Shown here: in pieces, positions 26,111 through 34,777 of the stretch
How positions within the stretch are numbered: the stretch's first letter is position 1
Layout: each line of letters starts with the position of its first letter
Translations under genes and position numbers: made by a program
The notes under the pieces: generated by a model
Told to the model about the DNA's origin: nothing
Database searches by the model: none
Seen by the model: only the letters and a program-made list of their open reading frames with translations
Origin: Candidatus Sphingomonas phytovorans
GTDB taxonomy: Bacteria > Pseudomonadota > Alphaproteobacteria > Sphingomonadales > Sphingomonadaceae
NCBI GenBank assembly: GCA_029202385.1
Contig: CP119314.1
Coordinates: forward strand, 3,412,501 to 3,476,500
Length of the DNA: 64,000 nucleotides
Reading direction: 5' to 3'

Positions 26111-26893
26111 TCAGGCGCCCGGCGCGACCAGGCCCTGCGCGATCGCGGCGGGGAGCCAGGCGGCCAAGCGCGGATCGTCCGAGGCCGAACGTGCAGCGAC
26201 CGCCTCGTCGGGCAGATGCGCGAGCCAGTCATGTTGCCAGCCCTCCAGCCGGTGGCAGGCGACCCGATAGTCGATCCGCGATACCGCCATCAGCGACGGG
26301 GCAGCGAGGGGCAGACACGGCGGCTCGCCGCGATCGACGGCGACAAGCGTTTCGGTGAAGTCGAAGGGCAATTCAAGCAGCCGGACGCTGTCCGGGCGCC
26401 ACCATGAATGGCCGAGACCAAGGCCGAGGATCGAGGCAATCACCGGATCGAAGCCGGTTGCCGTCGCGGCCGGCGTCCTGCCCTCGACGCCCCGCGCGCG
26501 ATGGACTTCAGCCTGGGCCCGTTCGATCCTCGCCAGGGCGCCGGGGATCGCCTCGACCGTTTGCGGGGTGCCATCACCGGCCGGCCGGGCAGCGTCGAGA
26601 TAGTCGGCGAAGTCCGCACCGAAATCGTACAGCGTGTAGGAGCACGACGGATGGGCAGCGATATAGCCCTGCGCGAACAGGCCGAAGGCCGTCGGGCCAG
26701 CGAGCGCGGACAGGACCGGATATTCAGTGCCGAGGCATTCGAGCAGGCGCAGGCGATAGCCCTGGGCGTAGATGCCGATCCGCATCTCGGCGGTCAGGCG
26801 GTTGTCGCCCAGGACATGATCGCGCGCGTCGGCCGCCTCGCCGTCGAGCATCGCCGCCTGCAGCCAGGCCTGGAGATCGGCGGTGCCCGCCAT
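26111..26893 (-). CDS. HvfC/BufC-type partner protein of the MNIO enzyme (DUF2063)
   Basis: 260 residues from the ATG at 26893, which overlaps the stop of the MNIO gene (ATGA), so the pair is translationally coupled. The N-terminal 90 residues hold the DUF2063 'putative DNA-binding' pattern (LQAWLQAAMLDG, RIGIYAQGYRLRLLECLGTE, YPVLSALAG). Known MNIO systems (bufferin, methanobactin-like and others) use such a protein to present the precursor peptide to the iron enzyme rather than to bind DNA. The C-terminal half is a less conserved alpha/beta domain. Last gene of the cluster. Confidence 0.88.
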   Translation of the reverse strand: MAGTADLQAWLQAAMLDGEAADARDHVLGDNRLTAEMRIGIYAQGYRLRLLECLGTEYPVLSALAGPTAFGLFAQGYIAAHPSCSYTLYDFGADFADYLDAARPAGDGTPQTVEAIPGALARIERAQAEVHRARGVEGRTPAATATGFDPVIASILGLGLGHSWWRPDSVRLLELPFDFTETLVAVDRGEPPCLPLAAPSLMAVSRIDYRVACHRLEGWQHDWLAHLPDEAVAARSASDDPRLAAWLPAAIAQGLVAPGA

Positions 26894-27771
26894 CAGGCGG
26901 CGACCCGGGCCATGCCAAGCCCCTCCCGCACCATCCTTGCATTGGCCAGTTCGGCGAGCAGCTCCTCGAAAGGCGGAATGTTCGCATCCCATTCAAGCAG
27001 GGTCGCGACCGGGCCGCAGCGTTCCCAGGCACGGGCATAAAGCGGCCAGACCGCATCGGGCACTGGGTGGTCATGCGTGTCGATCAGGTGCGTGCCATGG
27101 TCGCTCGGCCCGGCGAGGTGAATTTGCACGACATGATCCGCCGGCACCGCATCGATATAGGCGATCGGATCGAACGCCTGGTTGACCGCGCTGACATGCA
27201 CATTGTTGACGTCGAGCAGCAGGCCGCAGCCGGTATCCTCGGCAAGGCGGCCGATGAATTCCCATTCGGGCATCCGGCTGGCGTGGAAGGCCAGATAGGT
27301 GCTGGGATTCTCCAGCACGATCGGGCGGCCGAGCACATCCTGCACCGCGCGCACCCGGCCGGCAGTGTGGGCAAGGCTCTGTTCGGTCAGCGGCATCGGC
27401 AGCAGGTCGTGGCTGTTGAGCCCGCCCACGCCAGTCCAGCAGAGATGGTCCGAGATCCATAGCGGCGAAACGCGCGCGGCGAGCGCCCTGAGCTTCGCCA
27501 GATAGGTCCGGTCCAGCGGCGCGGTGCTGCCGATCGACAGCGACACGCCGTGCATCACCACCGGGCGATGCATCGCGACATGCTCAAGCACGCGCATGCC
27601 ATAGCCCTCGTTATCGAGATAGTTCTCCGAGATGATCTCGAACCAGCCGACACCCCAGTCCTCGGGCGGGGTGCGCATGAGGTGCGGATAATGCTCCTCA
27701 CGCAGCCCGACCCCGTCGCCGGGATCCGGCAGGCCGAGGCGCGGCTGGACAGGAATGGGGGCGCGGTTCAT
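26893..27771 (-). CDS. MNIO family (DUF692) multinuclear iron oxidative enzyme, BufB-like
   Basis: 292 residues from the ATG at 27771; the longer frame runs back into a palindromic repeat. It is a TIM-barrel enzyme of the DUF692 family. Known members use two or three iron ions to convert cysteines of ribosomally made peptides into oxazolone/thioamide or thiooxazole groups. Metal-ligand motifs are visible in order: [71 protein letters not shown] and [14 protein letters not shown]. The gene lies between its HvfC-like partner and a ferritin-like protein with a cysteine-rich tail. No small precursor gene is present nearby, so the tail is the best candidate substrate (inference). Confidence 0.93.
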   Translation of the reverse strand: MNRAPIPVQPRLGLPDPGDGVGLREEHYPHLMRTPPEDWGVGWFEIISENYLDNEGYGMRVLEHVAMHRPVVMHGVSLSIGSTAPLDRTYLAKLRALAARVSPLWISDHLCWTGVGGLNSHDLLPMPLTEQSLAHTAGRVRAVQDVLGRPIVLENPSTYLAFHASRMPEWEFIGRLAEDTGCGLLLDVNNVHVSAVNQAFDPIAYIDAVPADHVVQIHLAGPSDHGTHLIDTHDHPVPDAVWPLYARAWERCGPVATLLEWDANIPPFEELLAELANARMVREGLGMARVAA

Positions 27772-27802
27772 CTCACGAATCGCTGACCGAGAGGTGGGAA
27801 GC

Positions 27803-28002
27803 CACATCCCGCACCCCCTTCCCGTCCCCGGCGGAGGCCGGGGACCAGTCGGGAAGGCGGCAATGGGCACGCGGTGCGCTCACCATCGGCGTCCCGGAGC
27901 CGGACCCCGGCCTCCGCCGGGGAAGATCGGAGAGAGGCTCCGCATCTCCAGCCATCGGCGCGCGCGCGGAACCGTGGCCCCCGGAACAAATCCGGGGTGA
28001 CG
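27803..28002. repeat. Palindromic intergenic repeats between the ferritin-like and MNIO genes
   Basis: TCCCCGGCGGAGGCCGGGGA (starting near 27830) and CCCCGGCCTCCGCCGGGGAA (near 27913) are inverted copies of a second repeat family also seen at 62472-62586. They are followed at 27978-28002 by one half (CCCCCGGAACAAATCCGGGG) of the family at 17201. The 268-bp gap between the two genes is filled almost entirely by these elements; no small cysteine-rich frame was found in it. Confidence 0.75.
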
Positions 28003-28039
28003 GCGGCGAGCGGCGCGGGCGTCCCTGCACCATCGATCC

Positions 28040-30112
28040 TCAGGTCGAGGGCGGGAAAGCGAGGCGGATGTCGTTCGGCGCCTGATAGACCGGCTTGTCC
28101 CGCCCCATCTTCTCGGCGACGGCGGTGAAGGCCTTGAACGCGATATCCTCCACCTTGTCGCCCTTGTTGAACGGCAGGGTGCCGAACTTGGTCGGCTTGG
28201 CCGCGGCGAGCAGGTACAGGTCCATCGTGCCGCTGACCGGATAGATCTGGCAGGCCGAGATCGGCACCGCGCAGCCGCCGAAGCCGCCGCACTGGTTGTC
28301 GCTGGGCGCGGTGTAATGAGTCGCGGTCGGCGTCGGCGTCGGGGTGCCGCACAGCCCGCCCCTGGCGCGCACCGCCACCGCCGAACAACCTCCGCCCTGG
28401 GGCTTGCCGGGAGTCGGCTCCGGCGGCGCGGCAGCGCGCAGGCTCGAGCTGCAACCGCCACCACCGCCGCCCGCCGGCTGGACGAAGCCGCAGCCCCCCA
28501 TGCCCTTGCACAGGTTCGACCCGCGACAGGTATGATAGACCTGGGTCAGCGCGCAGGCGTTGGTGCCGATGCCGCCCGGCGCGTTCAGATCCAGTCCCTG
28601 GCAGGTGTGGTTGACGATCCGCATGTTGGGCGCGGCCACGCCCTGGCTGAGATCGGGCGTTCGCCCCGTCGCTGCCCAGGCCGTCGCCATGCGGTCGCCC
28701 GACCCGGCCATCGAAGGATAGGGAAAGGAGACCGAGGCCCCCTTCGGGTTCCAATATTGGTCGAGCACCGTCGTCACGCCCTTGATCGCGCCGACCACCG
28801 CCTGGCTCAGAATCTGGTGGCTCTGCTCGCGGACATCCGGGGCATAGAGATTGTTGAGCGCTGTCGCGATCTGCTCAGGTGCCGGCAGGTCATAGGGGTT
28901 GTTGTCGGGATCGAAATCATGGGTGGTGAGGTCGGCCGCCGTCCAGTTGCCGGCCTTGCCTGCCTTGTCCCATGTCACGATGCCGCCGTCGCGCATCAGC
29001 CCGCGGACTTCCTTGAAGCGGGCGAAATGATCCTCCCCGTCATTGTCGAAACGCGCCGCCGCATCGCCCGAGGGGACCGGCTCGCCGGTATCCGAAAAGC
29101 TCGGATAGTCCGATTCCAGCGCATCCTTGTCGGAGCGGTAGCGGACCTCGACCGATTTGAGCAGCCCCGCCTCGTTGGCGATCTTCAGCCGCGCCTTGAG
29201 CGTCGCGCCCTCGCCCTGGTCGGTGATGGCGTTCATCATGTTGAGCGCCTGGCGGAAGGCGATGCCGCTGTCGGTGAGCGCGACCGTGGTTTCCACGCCC
29301 ATATATTCGCGCATCGGATGGCCGGGGAAGCTGAAGTTGTTGAACAGGTCGTTCTGCTGCCCGTCCTGGTCGAACACATGGTCCCACAGGCACGATCCGT
29401 CATCGTAGCGGATCTGCAGATAGTCGCGGTAGCATTGGTACATATAGCCGATCGAGCCGAACCAGATATCGGCCGCCGCCGGATCAAAGTCGGGATCGCC
29501 GCGATCGAACGGGACCTTGGGGAAATATCTGCCCTTGTTGTGGATGATGTCGCGCTCGGCATCGTCCTGGGGCTGCTCGATCGCGAGGAACAGCTCGATG
29601 CGATCCTCGTCGAGCGGGCCGACATCGACCTTCACCCCGGCATAGGTCGAGGTGTCGCGCAGGTCGACGATCGTCGGGATCGCGGTCAGATCCGGGCCAT
29701 AGCAGGTCCAGCCATTGTTCCTGTCCTGCAGCGCCGGATCAGTGAAGCTGGGGGTGTGGCCGATCGCGGTGGCGATGTTGGCCGCCATCTGAAGATGAAG
29801 CATCTCCTGGATGAAGATCGAGAAGATGACGTTGAAGGCCCGCTTGTTGCCCCAGCCGGGCTTGTCCTTGGGCGTATCGGTGAAGGCCGCTGCCTTGGCG
29901 CCGGGCCAGATCCGTCCCTTGTAGAAATCATTGCCCTTGCCGGTGATCGGGTGGAAGCCCTCGATCGAATAGAGCGTCGTCATGTAGAGCGGGATGGTGA
30001 ACAGTTCGACATTCACCGCGGCCTGCGCGATCCAGCGCACGACGCGCTTGTCGGTTTCGACCATGGTCACATCGCGCGCCGACAATTCGCCGCTGGCGTG
30101 GGTAAGATGCAT
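28040..30112 (-). CDS. Ferritin-like (VioB-type) protein with bufferin-like cysteine-rich tail
   Basis: 690 residues. Residues 20-300 look like the ferritin-like domain of the VioB (iminophenylpyruvate dimer synthase) family: NVELFTIPLYMTTLYSIEG with Glu36, and FIQEMLHLQMAANIATAIGH with Glu103 and His106, an E...ExxH metal pattern. No signal peptide is seen. From residue 504 to 621 there are 11 cysteines (504, 520, 529, 535, 541, 554, 576, 588, 608, 614, 621) in motifs such as HTCRGSNLCKGMGGCGF and NQCGGFGGCAVP, separated by Gly- and Pro-rich linkers; CxGxNxCKGxGGC is the style of bufferin-type precursors. AAGGGGGA precedes the ATG. The MNIO/partner pair follows on the same strand. It may be both an enzyme and a modified metal-binding protein (inference). 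No violacein-pathway genes are nearby. Confidence 0.85.
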   Translation of the reverse strand: MHLTHASGELSARDVTMVETDKRVVRWIAQAAVNVELFTIPLYMTTLYSIEGFHPITGKGNDFYKGRIWPGAKAAAFTDTPKDKPGWGNKRAFNVIFSIFIQEMLHLQMAANIATAIGHTPSFTDPALQDRNNGWTCYGPDLTAIPTIVDLRDTSTYAGVKVDVGPLDEDRIELFLAIEQPQDDAERDIIHNKGRYFPKVPFDRGDPDFDPAAADIWFGSIGYMYQCYRDYLQIRYDDGSCLWDHVFDQDGQQNDLFNNFSFPGHPMREYMGVETTVALTDSGIAFRQALNMMNAITDQGEGATLKARLKIANEAGLLKSVEVRYRSDKDALESDYPSFSDTGEPVPSGDAAARFDNDGEDHFARFKEVRGLMRDGGIVTWDKAGKAGNWTAADLTTHDFDPDNNPYDLPAPEQIATALNNLYAPDVREQSHQILSQAVVGAIKGVTTVLDQYWNPKGASVSFPYPSMAGSGDRMATAWAATGRTPDLSQGVAAPNMRIVNHTCQGLDLNAPGGIGTNACALTQVYHTCRGSNLCKGMGGCGFVQPAGGGGGGCSSSLRAAAPPEPTPGKPQGGGCSAVAVRARGGLCGTPTPTPTATHYTAPSDNQCGGFGGCAVPISACQIYPVSGTMDLYLLAAAKPTKFGTLPFNKGDKVEDIAFKAFTAVAEKMGRDKPVYQAPNDIRLAFPPST

Positions 30113-30224
30113 GCTGTCCCCCTTACGAAGAAAGTGCTTCGTTCTTGCAGAGACGAGGTTTTCATCGCGAGAGAAAGCGCGTCAATTGATTGAAATAGCA
30201 ACGAAAATGGTGGCATTTCGATAA

Positions 30225-30261
30225 GTGCCCCGATTTCCTCGGGAAAGGGGATTTGGGGCAC
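30225..30261 (-). terminator. Hairpin between lectin and ferritin-like genes
   Basis: GTGCCCC and GGGGCAC form a 7-bp outer stem that encloses a smaller TTTCC-TCG-GGAAA hairpin. It lies about 100 bp past the lectin stop and about 110 bp before the ferritin-like start (both minus strand). There is no T-run, so termination is uncertain. The remaining sequence of this 246-bp gap shows nothing else. Confidence 0.35.
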
Positions 30262-30358
30262 CGGGATTATGCCGGATTCGGTTCCATCTCCCGGATTTGT
30301 CGTTGCGCCGGAAGAGCCCAGGACACGATCAGCTATCGCGGGCTACGACGCGGCGACC

Positions 30359-30931
30359 CTAATGCCCTCCGGTATTGGTGGCCCAAACGATATTGCCCTG
30401 CATGTTCTTTATCACGACGTTGCCATCGTTCTGCACCGACAGCGTCGCGCAATGACTGCTCCAGGTCCCGGAACTCCAGATAGCCCCGCTGGGGCCGTAG
30501 AGAACGAGATTGCCGTCACTTTGAAAAGCGGCGACGTTCGCCCCGGTGCCAACCGTGTTCGTCGCCCACCCCAGCGGCACCCAGCCTGATCCGAGATCGC
30601 CATAGACAACCAGGTTGCCATCGGATTGCATGCGGAACATGACCTTCCCGTTGGGAGACAGGATGCTGGTTTCCACTGCAAGGCTTTGGTCGACACGCTG
30701 GTGGGAATAACGCTTCCGGTTGCTTGCCGCGTCATATTGATAGGTCGTCAGTTCACCAGCGTTCGGGGCCGCTTCGCACACTGACACCAGTCGGCCTATG
30801 GCATCGTATGAATAAGAGATTTTGGTGGCATCGGCCGATGCGGGCGAAACAGACCAGAGCGCGGTAAACGCGATCATCATCCGAATCCTCGTCCCGCTTA
30901 CCCGCACCAGTCGAACCGTTCGAAGCAGCAT
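30359..30931 (-). CDS. Secreted bulb-type (B-type) mannose-lectin with YD-repeat N-terminus
   Basis: 190 residues from the ATG at 30931 (GGGAGG six bases upstream; an ATG at 30934 is the alternative). A signal peptide ends SPASA. Residues 35-70 contain two Rhs/YD-type repeats (YSYDAIGRLVSV and YQYDAASNRKRY). The C-terminal 110 residues form a bulb-lectin domain with the mannose-site motif QxDxNxVxY: QSDGNLVVY, QSDGNLVLY and a degenerate third site QNDGNVVIK that lacks the tyrosine. It may bind mannose-type glycans outside the cell. A YD fragment fused to such a lectin, without the rest of an Rhs protein, is unusual. Base composition is lower in GC than its neighbours, suggesting transfer. Confidence 0.75.
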   Translation of the reverse strand: MLLRTVRLVRVSGTRIRMMIAFTALWSVSPASADATKISYSYDAIGRLVSVCEAAPNAGELTTYQYDAASNRKRYSHQRVDQSLAVETSILSPNGKVMFRMQSDGNLVVYGDLGSGWVPLGWATNTVGTGANVAAFQSDGNLVLYGPSGAIWSSGTWSSHCATLSVQNDGNVVIKNMQGNIVWATNTGGH

Positions 30932-31089
30932 CATCACCCTCCCGCGTATAGGGTAGAGCAGCACCGATGATGCGACATTGCAAGAACGGGAAGTACGAGA
31001 ACGGGAGTAAACGCGACCTGACAGACCGAGAATCATCCGGATATCCGTTGACCGCTCACGCACTCAAATGACGGCCCGGACATTCGGCC

Positions 31090-31524
31090 TCAGATGTTCA
31101 GCGCTGCCTCCAGATTGGCGACGTACATCTCGATATTGCCGCGCGACAGGACGCAGAGTTCCTCCGCCCGGTCGGGGTCGAGCGGGAAGAAATGGGTGCG
31201 CAGGACGAAGATGCACGCATCGGCCCCGGCCGGGGTGACCGTGATCCTGCCGCCATAATCGGCCCAGGGTAGCGGACCATAGTCGACCATGTCATAGGCG
31301 ATCGCCCGCTCCGTCTCGTCGAGCTCGATCAGCCGCTCCACCACCGAGCCGCCGCCGATCGCCGGATCGAGATGATAGGTGCGCCGCGCACCGATGCCGG
31401 TGCCGACCGTTTCGACGCGGTCGACATAACCACGCGTCAGGACGTCGCCGGAAAAATCCCCGACGAATGCCCAGACCGCGTCGGCCGGCGCCTGTATGCG
31501 CCGTGCGATTTCAACCGTTTCCAT
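31090..31524 (-). CDS. SRPBCC family protein (polyketide cyclase/Bet v1-like)
   Basis: 144 residues from the ATG at 31524; the longer frame overlaps the Rieske gene. METVEIARRIQAPADAVWAF is the usual opening of START/Bet v1-like hydrophobic-ligand proteins, and the C-terminal long helix (ELCVLSRGNIEMYVANLEAA) is present. It lies ten bases after the Rieske oxygenase stop on the same strand, so it likely acts on, or carries, a substrate or product of that enzyme. Reaction unknown. Confidence 0.85.
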   Translation of the reverse strand: METVEIARRIQAPADAVWAFVGDFSGDVLTRGYVDRVETVGTGIGARRTYHLDPAIGGGSVVERLIELDETERAIAYDMVDYGPLPWADYGGRITVTPAGADACIFVLRTHFFPLDPDRAEELCVLSRGNIEMYVANLEAALNI

Positions 31525-31534
31525 CGGCCGCCCC

Positions 31535-32590
31535 CTATCGGATGAAGTCGGCGCCGGGATGCGCGCGGGGGTAGGATTTGAGATAATCGACGAAGCGACC
31601 AAGCGCCTTGTCGCTGCGCGTGAACATGCCGCGGGTGAAGCGGATCGTGTTGAGGATGTCGACATCCTGATCGAGGACGTCCATCTCCAGCTTCTGCGCG
31701 AAATCGAGCGTCTCCTGCACCCGGCGATCATCCTCGGGCGTGCCGTTCGACTTGCGGGTTGCGATGACGACATAGCTGCGCAGCGTGCCGGGCCGGTGGA
31801 TGCCGCAGGGGTAGAGGAAGGCGAACCATTCGCCGTTCACGCTGCCCATCTGGTAGAAGATGTTCGTCCCGCGAATGCCGACCTCATAGGCGATCTTCGC
31901 GCCCGTCTCGCGGAAGGTGCCGCTGAGCTGATAGTCATAGCCGTGCGGGTGCCAGACGATGTCCCCGCTCGGGTCGGCCTTGTCCAGCGTGATGCCATGG
32001 ACGATGTTGATATGGTTGAAGTCCGACGTGTTGCACATGAACACCCAGGGATCGGCCAGCAGGTCGATGATCGGGATCTCGCTGTGGAAGCTCAGTTCCT
32101 CGTCGGGAAAACCAAGGGTCGGCAGGTCGAACAGCGGCTCGGTCCCGTTGAATGCCCAGATCAGGCCGAACCGTTCCTGCACCGGATAGCGGAACAGCTT
32201 CATCCCTTCCACGACGCGGTCGTTGCTGCCGGTCCGGCTGCACCGGCCGCTCAGGCTGAACTCCCAGTGATGGAAGGCGCAGACGAGCTGGTCGCCCGCC
32301 ACCTTGCCGATCGACAGGTCGGCGCCATTATGCGGGCAATAGGCGCTGACGACATTGGCGACGCCATCCTCGGTCCGATAGACCGCCACCCGGCCGTCGA
32401 GGAAGTTGCGCCCGAGCACCGCGCCCGGCGCCACGTCGCTCGACCGGCACAGCGGAAACCAGGTCTGCGTGAAAAGGTCGTTATCGCCTTCATAGGTCAT
32501 GCCCCGCCCATGGCGGCGGCGATCGACCAGCTGCGTGGCCGCAAGGTCGCCATTGAAGAAATCTTCGAGATCGTTCGTCTTGGTCGGCAT
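31535..32590 (-). CDS. Rieske non-heme iron oxygenase, alpha-subunit type
   Basis: 351 residues. The [2Fe-2S] ligands are Cys85-x-His87 and Cys104-x2-His107 (CPHNGADL, CAFHHW). The mononuclear iron site is DFNHINIVHG with His193 and His198; a later Asp in the helical C-terminus would be the third ligand. It would hydroxylate or demethylate an organic substrate with O2 and electrons from a separate reductase. No ferredoxin, reductase or beta subunit is in the window, so it resembles single-component-type oxygenases such as demethylases (inference). It is followed by an SRPBCC gene and preceded, 11 bp away, by a TonB receptor. Confidence 0.92.
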   Translation of the reverse strand: MPTKTNDLEDFFNGDLAATQLVDRRRHGRGMTYEGDNDLFTQTWFPLCRSSDVAPGAVLGRNFLDGRVAVYRTEDGVANVVSAYCPHNGADLSIGKVAGDQLVCAFHHWEFSLSGRCSRTGSNDRVVEGMKLFRYPVQERFGLIWAFNGTEPLFDLPTLGFPDEELSFHSEIPIIDLLADPWVFMCNTSDFNHINIVHGITLDKADPSGDIVWHPHGYDYQLSGTFRETGAKIAYEVGIRGTNIFYQMGSVNGEWFAFLYPCGIHRPGTLRSYVVIATRKSNGTPEDDRRVQETLDFAQKLEMDVLDQDVDILNTIRFTRGMFTRSDKALGRFVDYLKSYPRAHPGADFIR

Positions 32591-32601
32591 GGGACGTCCC
32601 G

Positions 32602-34665
32602 TCAGAAATTGAGGGTGGCGGAAACACCGTAGCGCCGGGACGCGCCGGGATAGCGGATGTCGGAAGCGCCGGCCGAGAACTCCTTGGCGAAGAATTCCTC
32701 GGTATAGCGTTCCTTGAGCAGGTTGGTGGCGTAGAGCGCGATCGAGTAGCGCTTCGTCTCCCAGGCCAGCCGGGCATTCACCAGATGGACGGCATCCTGC
32801 TTGTCGACATTGTCGATGTGCCAGTAATTGCCTGACTTCCCGGAATAATCGATTCGCGCGACGATGCCGTCGGCGCCGACCGGCACCCGATATTGGCTGA
32901 ACAGCGTATAGGACCAGCGATAGGTGAGCGGCACCCTGTTGCCACGGAACTGGGCCGTGCCGTTGAAATCCTTTATCTTCGTATCGATGAAGCCGAGCGA
33001 CGCGCCGAGCTGGACGTTGCGGGAAGGTCGCGCCTGCGCCTCAAGCTCGAAGCCGTAGATATCGGTCTTGGCGACGTTGACGATACCCTGGTCGGCGACG
33101 TTCAGGATGAAGACCTGCTGGTTGCGATACTTCATGTAGAAGGCAGCGGCGTTGAGCGTCAGGCGCCGGTCGAGCAGGCTGTTCTTGGTCCCGAACTCAA
33201 GCGTGTCGGCCACTTCGGGCCGGTAGATCGCCGGGAAGACCGCGTTGGGCGGGTTGAAGCCGCCGCTGCGGAAGCCGCGTGCCGCCGTCGCGTACACCAT
33301 GTTGTCGGGCGAGAAGGAATATTTGACCGACAGCTTGGGCTGCCATTCGTCGAATGTCGCCTCGCGCTTCGGCCCCGGCATAAGCCGGTTGGTCTGCTCG
33401 CGCGTGTCATGATCGTAGCGCAGCGCGCCGGTCAGTTCGAGGGCGTCGGTAACGCTGTAGTTGACCTGGCCATAGACTGCCTTGGTCAGGATATCCTCAG
33501 TCGCGCGGGCGGCCGGGAACGGGATATAGGCCGAGGCCGGCAGGCGCGACGCGGTCGGATCGGGCGAGACGAGCACGACCGTGTCGACCCGGCGCCTGGC
33601 GTCGAGCAGATAGGCGCCCGCCGTCCAGCGCAGCTTCTGCGTCGACGGCGACGCCAGGCGGAATTCCTGGCTGAAACTTTCGTAGCGGCGGAGCTGGGTC
33701 GCGCCGAGGATCGATTTGGGGGTCCAGTCGAGATCCTCGCTCAGGTCGATCCTGGTGTTGTTGAACGCGCTGATCGAGCTCAGGGTGAACGGGCCGAAGG
33801 CGTAGTCGACCTTGAGCGAGGCGTCGGTCACCTTGCGCGGGCTCCTGCCCAGGAAATCGTTCTGGATCGGGATGCTGGTGTTGTTCGGCTGGCCGTCTGG
33901 CAGCGGGATATACCAGGATGCGCCGCCCTTGAGGTCGCCATGGGCGCCGCGCAGATCGACCGTGAGCCGATCGGTCGGGGTGAGCAGCAGCCGGCCGCGC
34001 AGGTTGATGTCCTCGACGAAATCGACCTTGCGGTTCAGCGTCACGTTGTTGAAGACGCCGTCGAACTTGCGATAATCGCCCGCGACGCGGAACAGCAGCA
34101 GATCTGGCACCAGCGCGCCGCTCACCGTTCCCGAAACCCGGCGATCATTGCCATTGGCATAATCGAGCGAGACCCGGCCCTGCAGGTCGTTGGTCGGGCG
34201 CTTGGTGGTGATGTTGATCGCGCCGCCGATCGCGTTCCGCCCATAGAGCGCGCCCTGCGGTCCCTTCAGCACCTCGATCTGCTCCAAGTCGAACAGCGCC
34301 TGCTTGATCATGTCGGTCGAGGTCATCTGGACGCCGTCGATGACCAGCGCGACCGGCGCCTCGCCGTTGCGGACCTGGCCGATGCCGCGGATGTTGATGG
34401 CCACGGTGCCGGCGTCCTGCGCATCGACCATCGAGATGTTCGGCACCAGGCTGGTGACGTCGTCGATGCTGCGGATGCCGGCTTCCTCGATCGCCCTGGC
34501 CGAGAAGGCAGTGACTGAATCCGGCACCTGCTGCAGGCTTTCCGACCGCTGCCGCGCCGTGACGACGATATCGTTGCCGTCGGTTTCCTGCGCCTCGGCG
34601 GCGGTGCCGAACAGGCAGGCCGAACCGAGCAGACCTGCCAGCAAACGCGTCCCGACCTTCATCAA
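32602..34665 (-). CDS. TonB-dependent receptor of the Rieske oxygenase operon
   Basis: 687 residues with a signal peptide ending AAEAQ. The N-terminus shows NDIVVTARQRSESLQQVPDS, then plug motifs INIRGIGQVRN, IEVLKGPQGALYGRN and GGAINITTKRPT. The barrel ends YGVSATLNF. It likely imports the substrate of the Rieske enzyme encoded just downstream; large aromatic, terpenoid or steroid-like compounds are usual for such pairs (inference). The divergent region upstream (34666-34777) separates it from the convergent end of the MalT-like regulator, the probable activator of this operon. Confidence 0.92.
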   Translation of the reverse strand: MMKVGTRLLAGLLGSACLFGTAAEAQETDGNDIVVTARQRSESLQQVPDSVTAFSARAIEEAGIRSIDDVTSLVPNISMVDAQDAGTVAINIRGIGQVRNGEAPVALVIDGVQMTSTDMIKQALFDLEQIEVLKGPQGALYGRNAIGGAINITTKRPTNDLQGRVSLDYANGNDRRVSGTVSGALVPDLLLFRVAGDYRKFDGVFNNVTLNRKVDFVEDINLRGRLLLTPTDRLTVDLRGAHGDLKGGASWYIPLPDGQPNNTSIPIQNDFLGRSPRKVTDASLKVDYAFGPFTLSSISAFNNTRIDLSEDLDWTPKSILGATQLRRYESFSQEFRLASPSTQKLRWTAGAYLLDARRRVDTVVLVSPDPTASRLPASAYIPFPAARATEDILTKAVYGQVNYSVTDALELTGALRYDHDTREQTNRLMPGPKREATFDEWQPKLSVKYSFSPDNMVYATAARGFRSGGFNPPNAVFPAIYRPEVADTLEFGTKNSLLDRRLTLNAAAFYMKYRNQQVFILNVADQGIVNVAKTDIYGFELEAQARPSRNVQLGASLGFIDTKIKDFNGTAQFRGNRVPLTYRWSYTLFSQYRVPVGADGIVARIDYSGKSGNYWHIDNVDKQDAVHLVNARLAWETKRYSIALYATNLLKERYTEEFFAKEFSAGASDIRYPGASRRYGVSATLNF

Positions 34666-34777
34666 TACTCCCCTTTTTGATCACCCATGATCGTCGCGCC
34701 GGTCTTTGACCTGTGCGCTGTGACCAAGGCTATCGCCGGGATCGTCGCTGCGTATATCGGGAGAAAAGGTGGACCCG

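Noticed and set aside
27772..28039. Possible small bufferin-like precursor gene between the ferritin-like and MNIO genes
   Set aside because: The frames in this gap arise from palindromic repeats, show no cysteine motif and no signal peptide.
28316..30193. 625-codon plus-strand frame opposite the ferritin-like gene
   Set aside because: Antisense shadow with no recognisable motif; the minus strand has clear metal-site and cysteine motifs.
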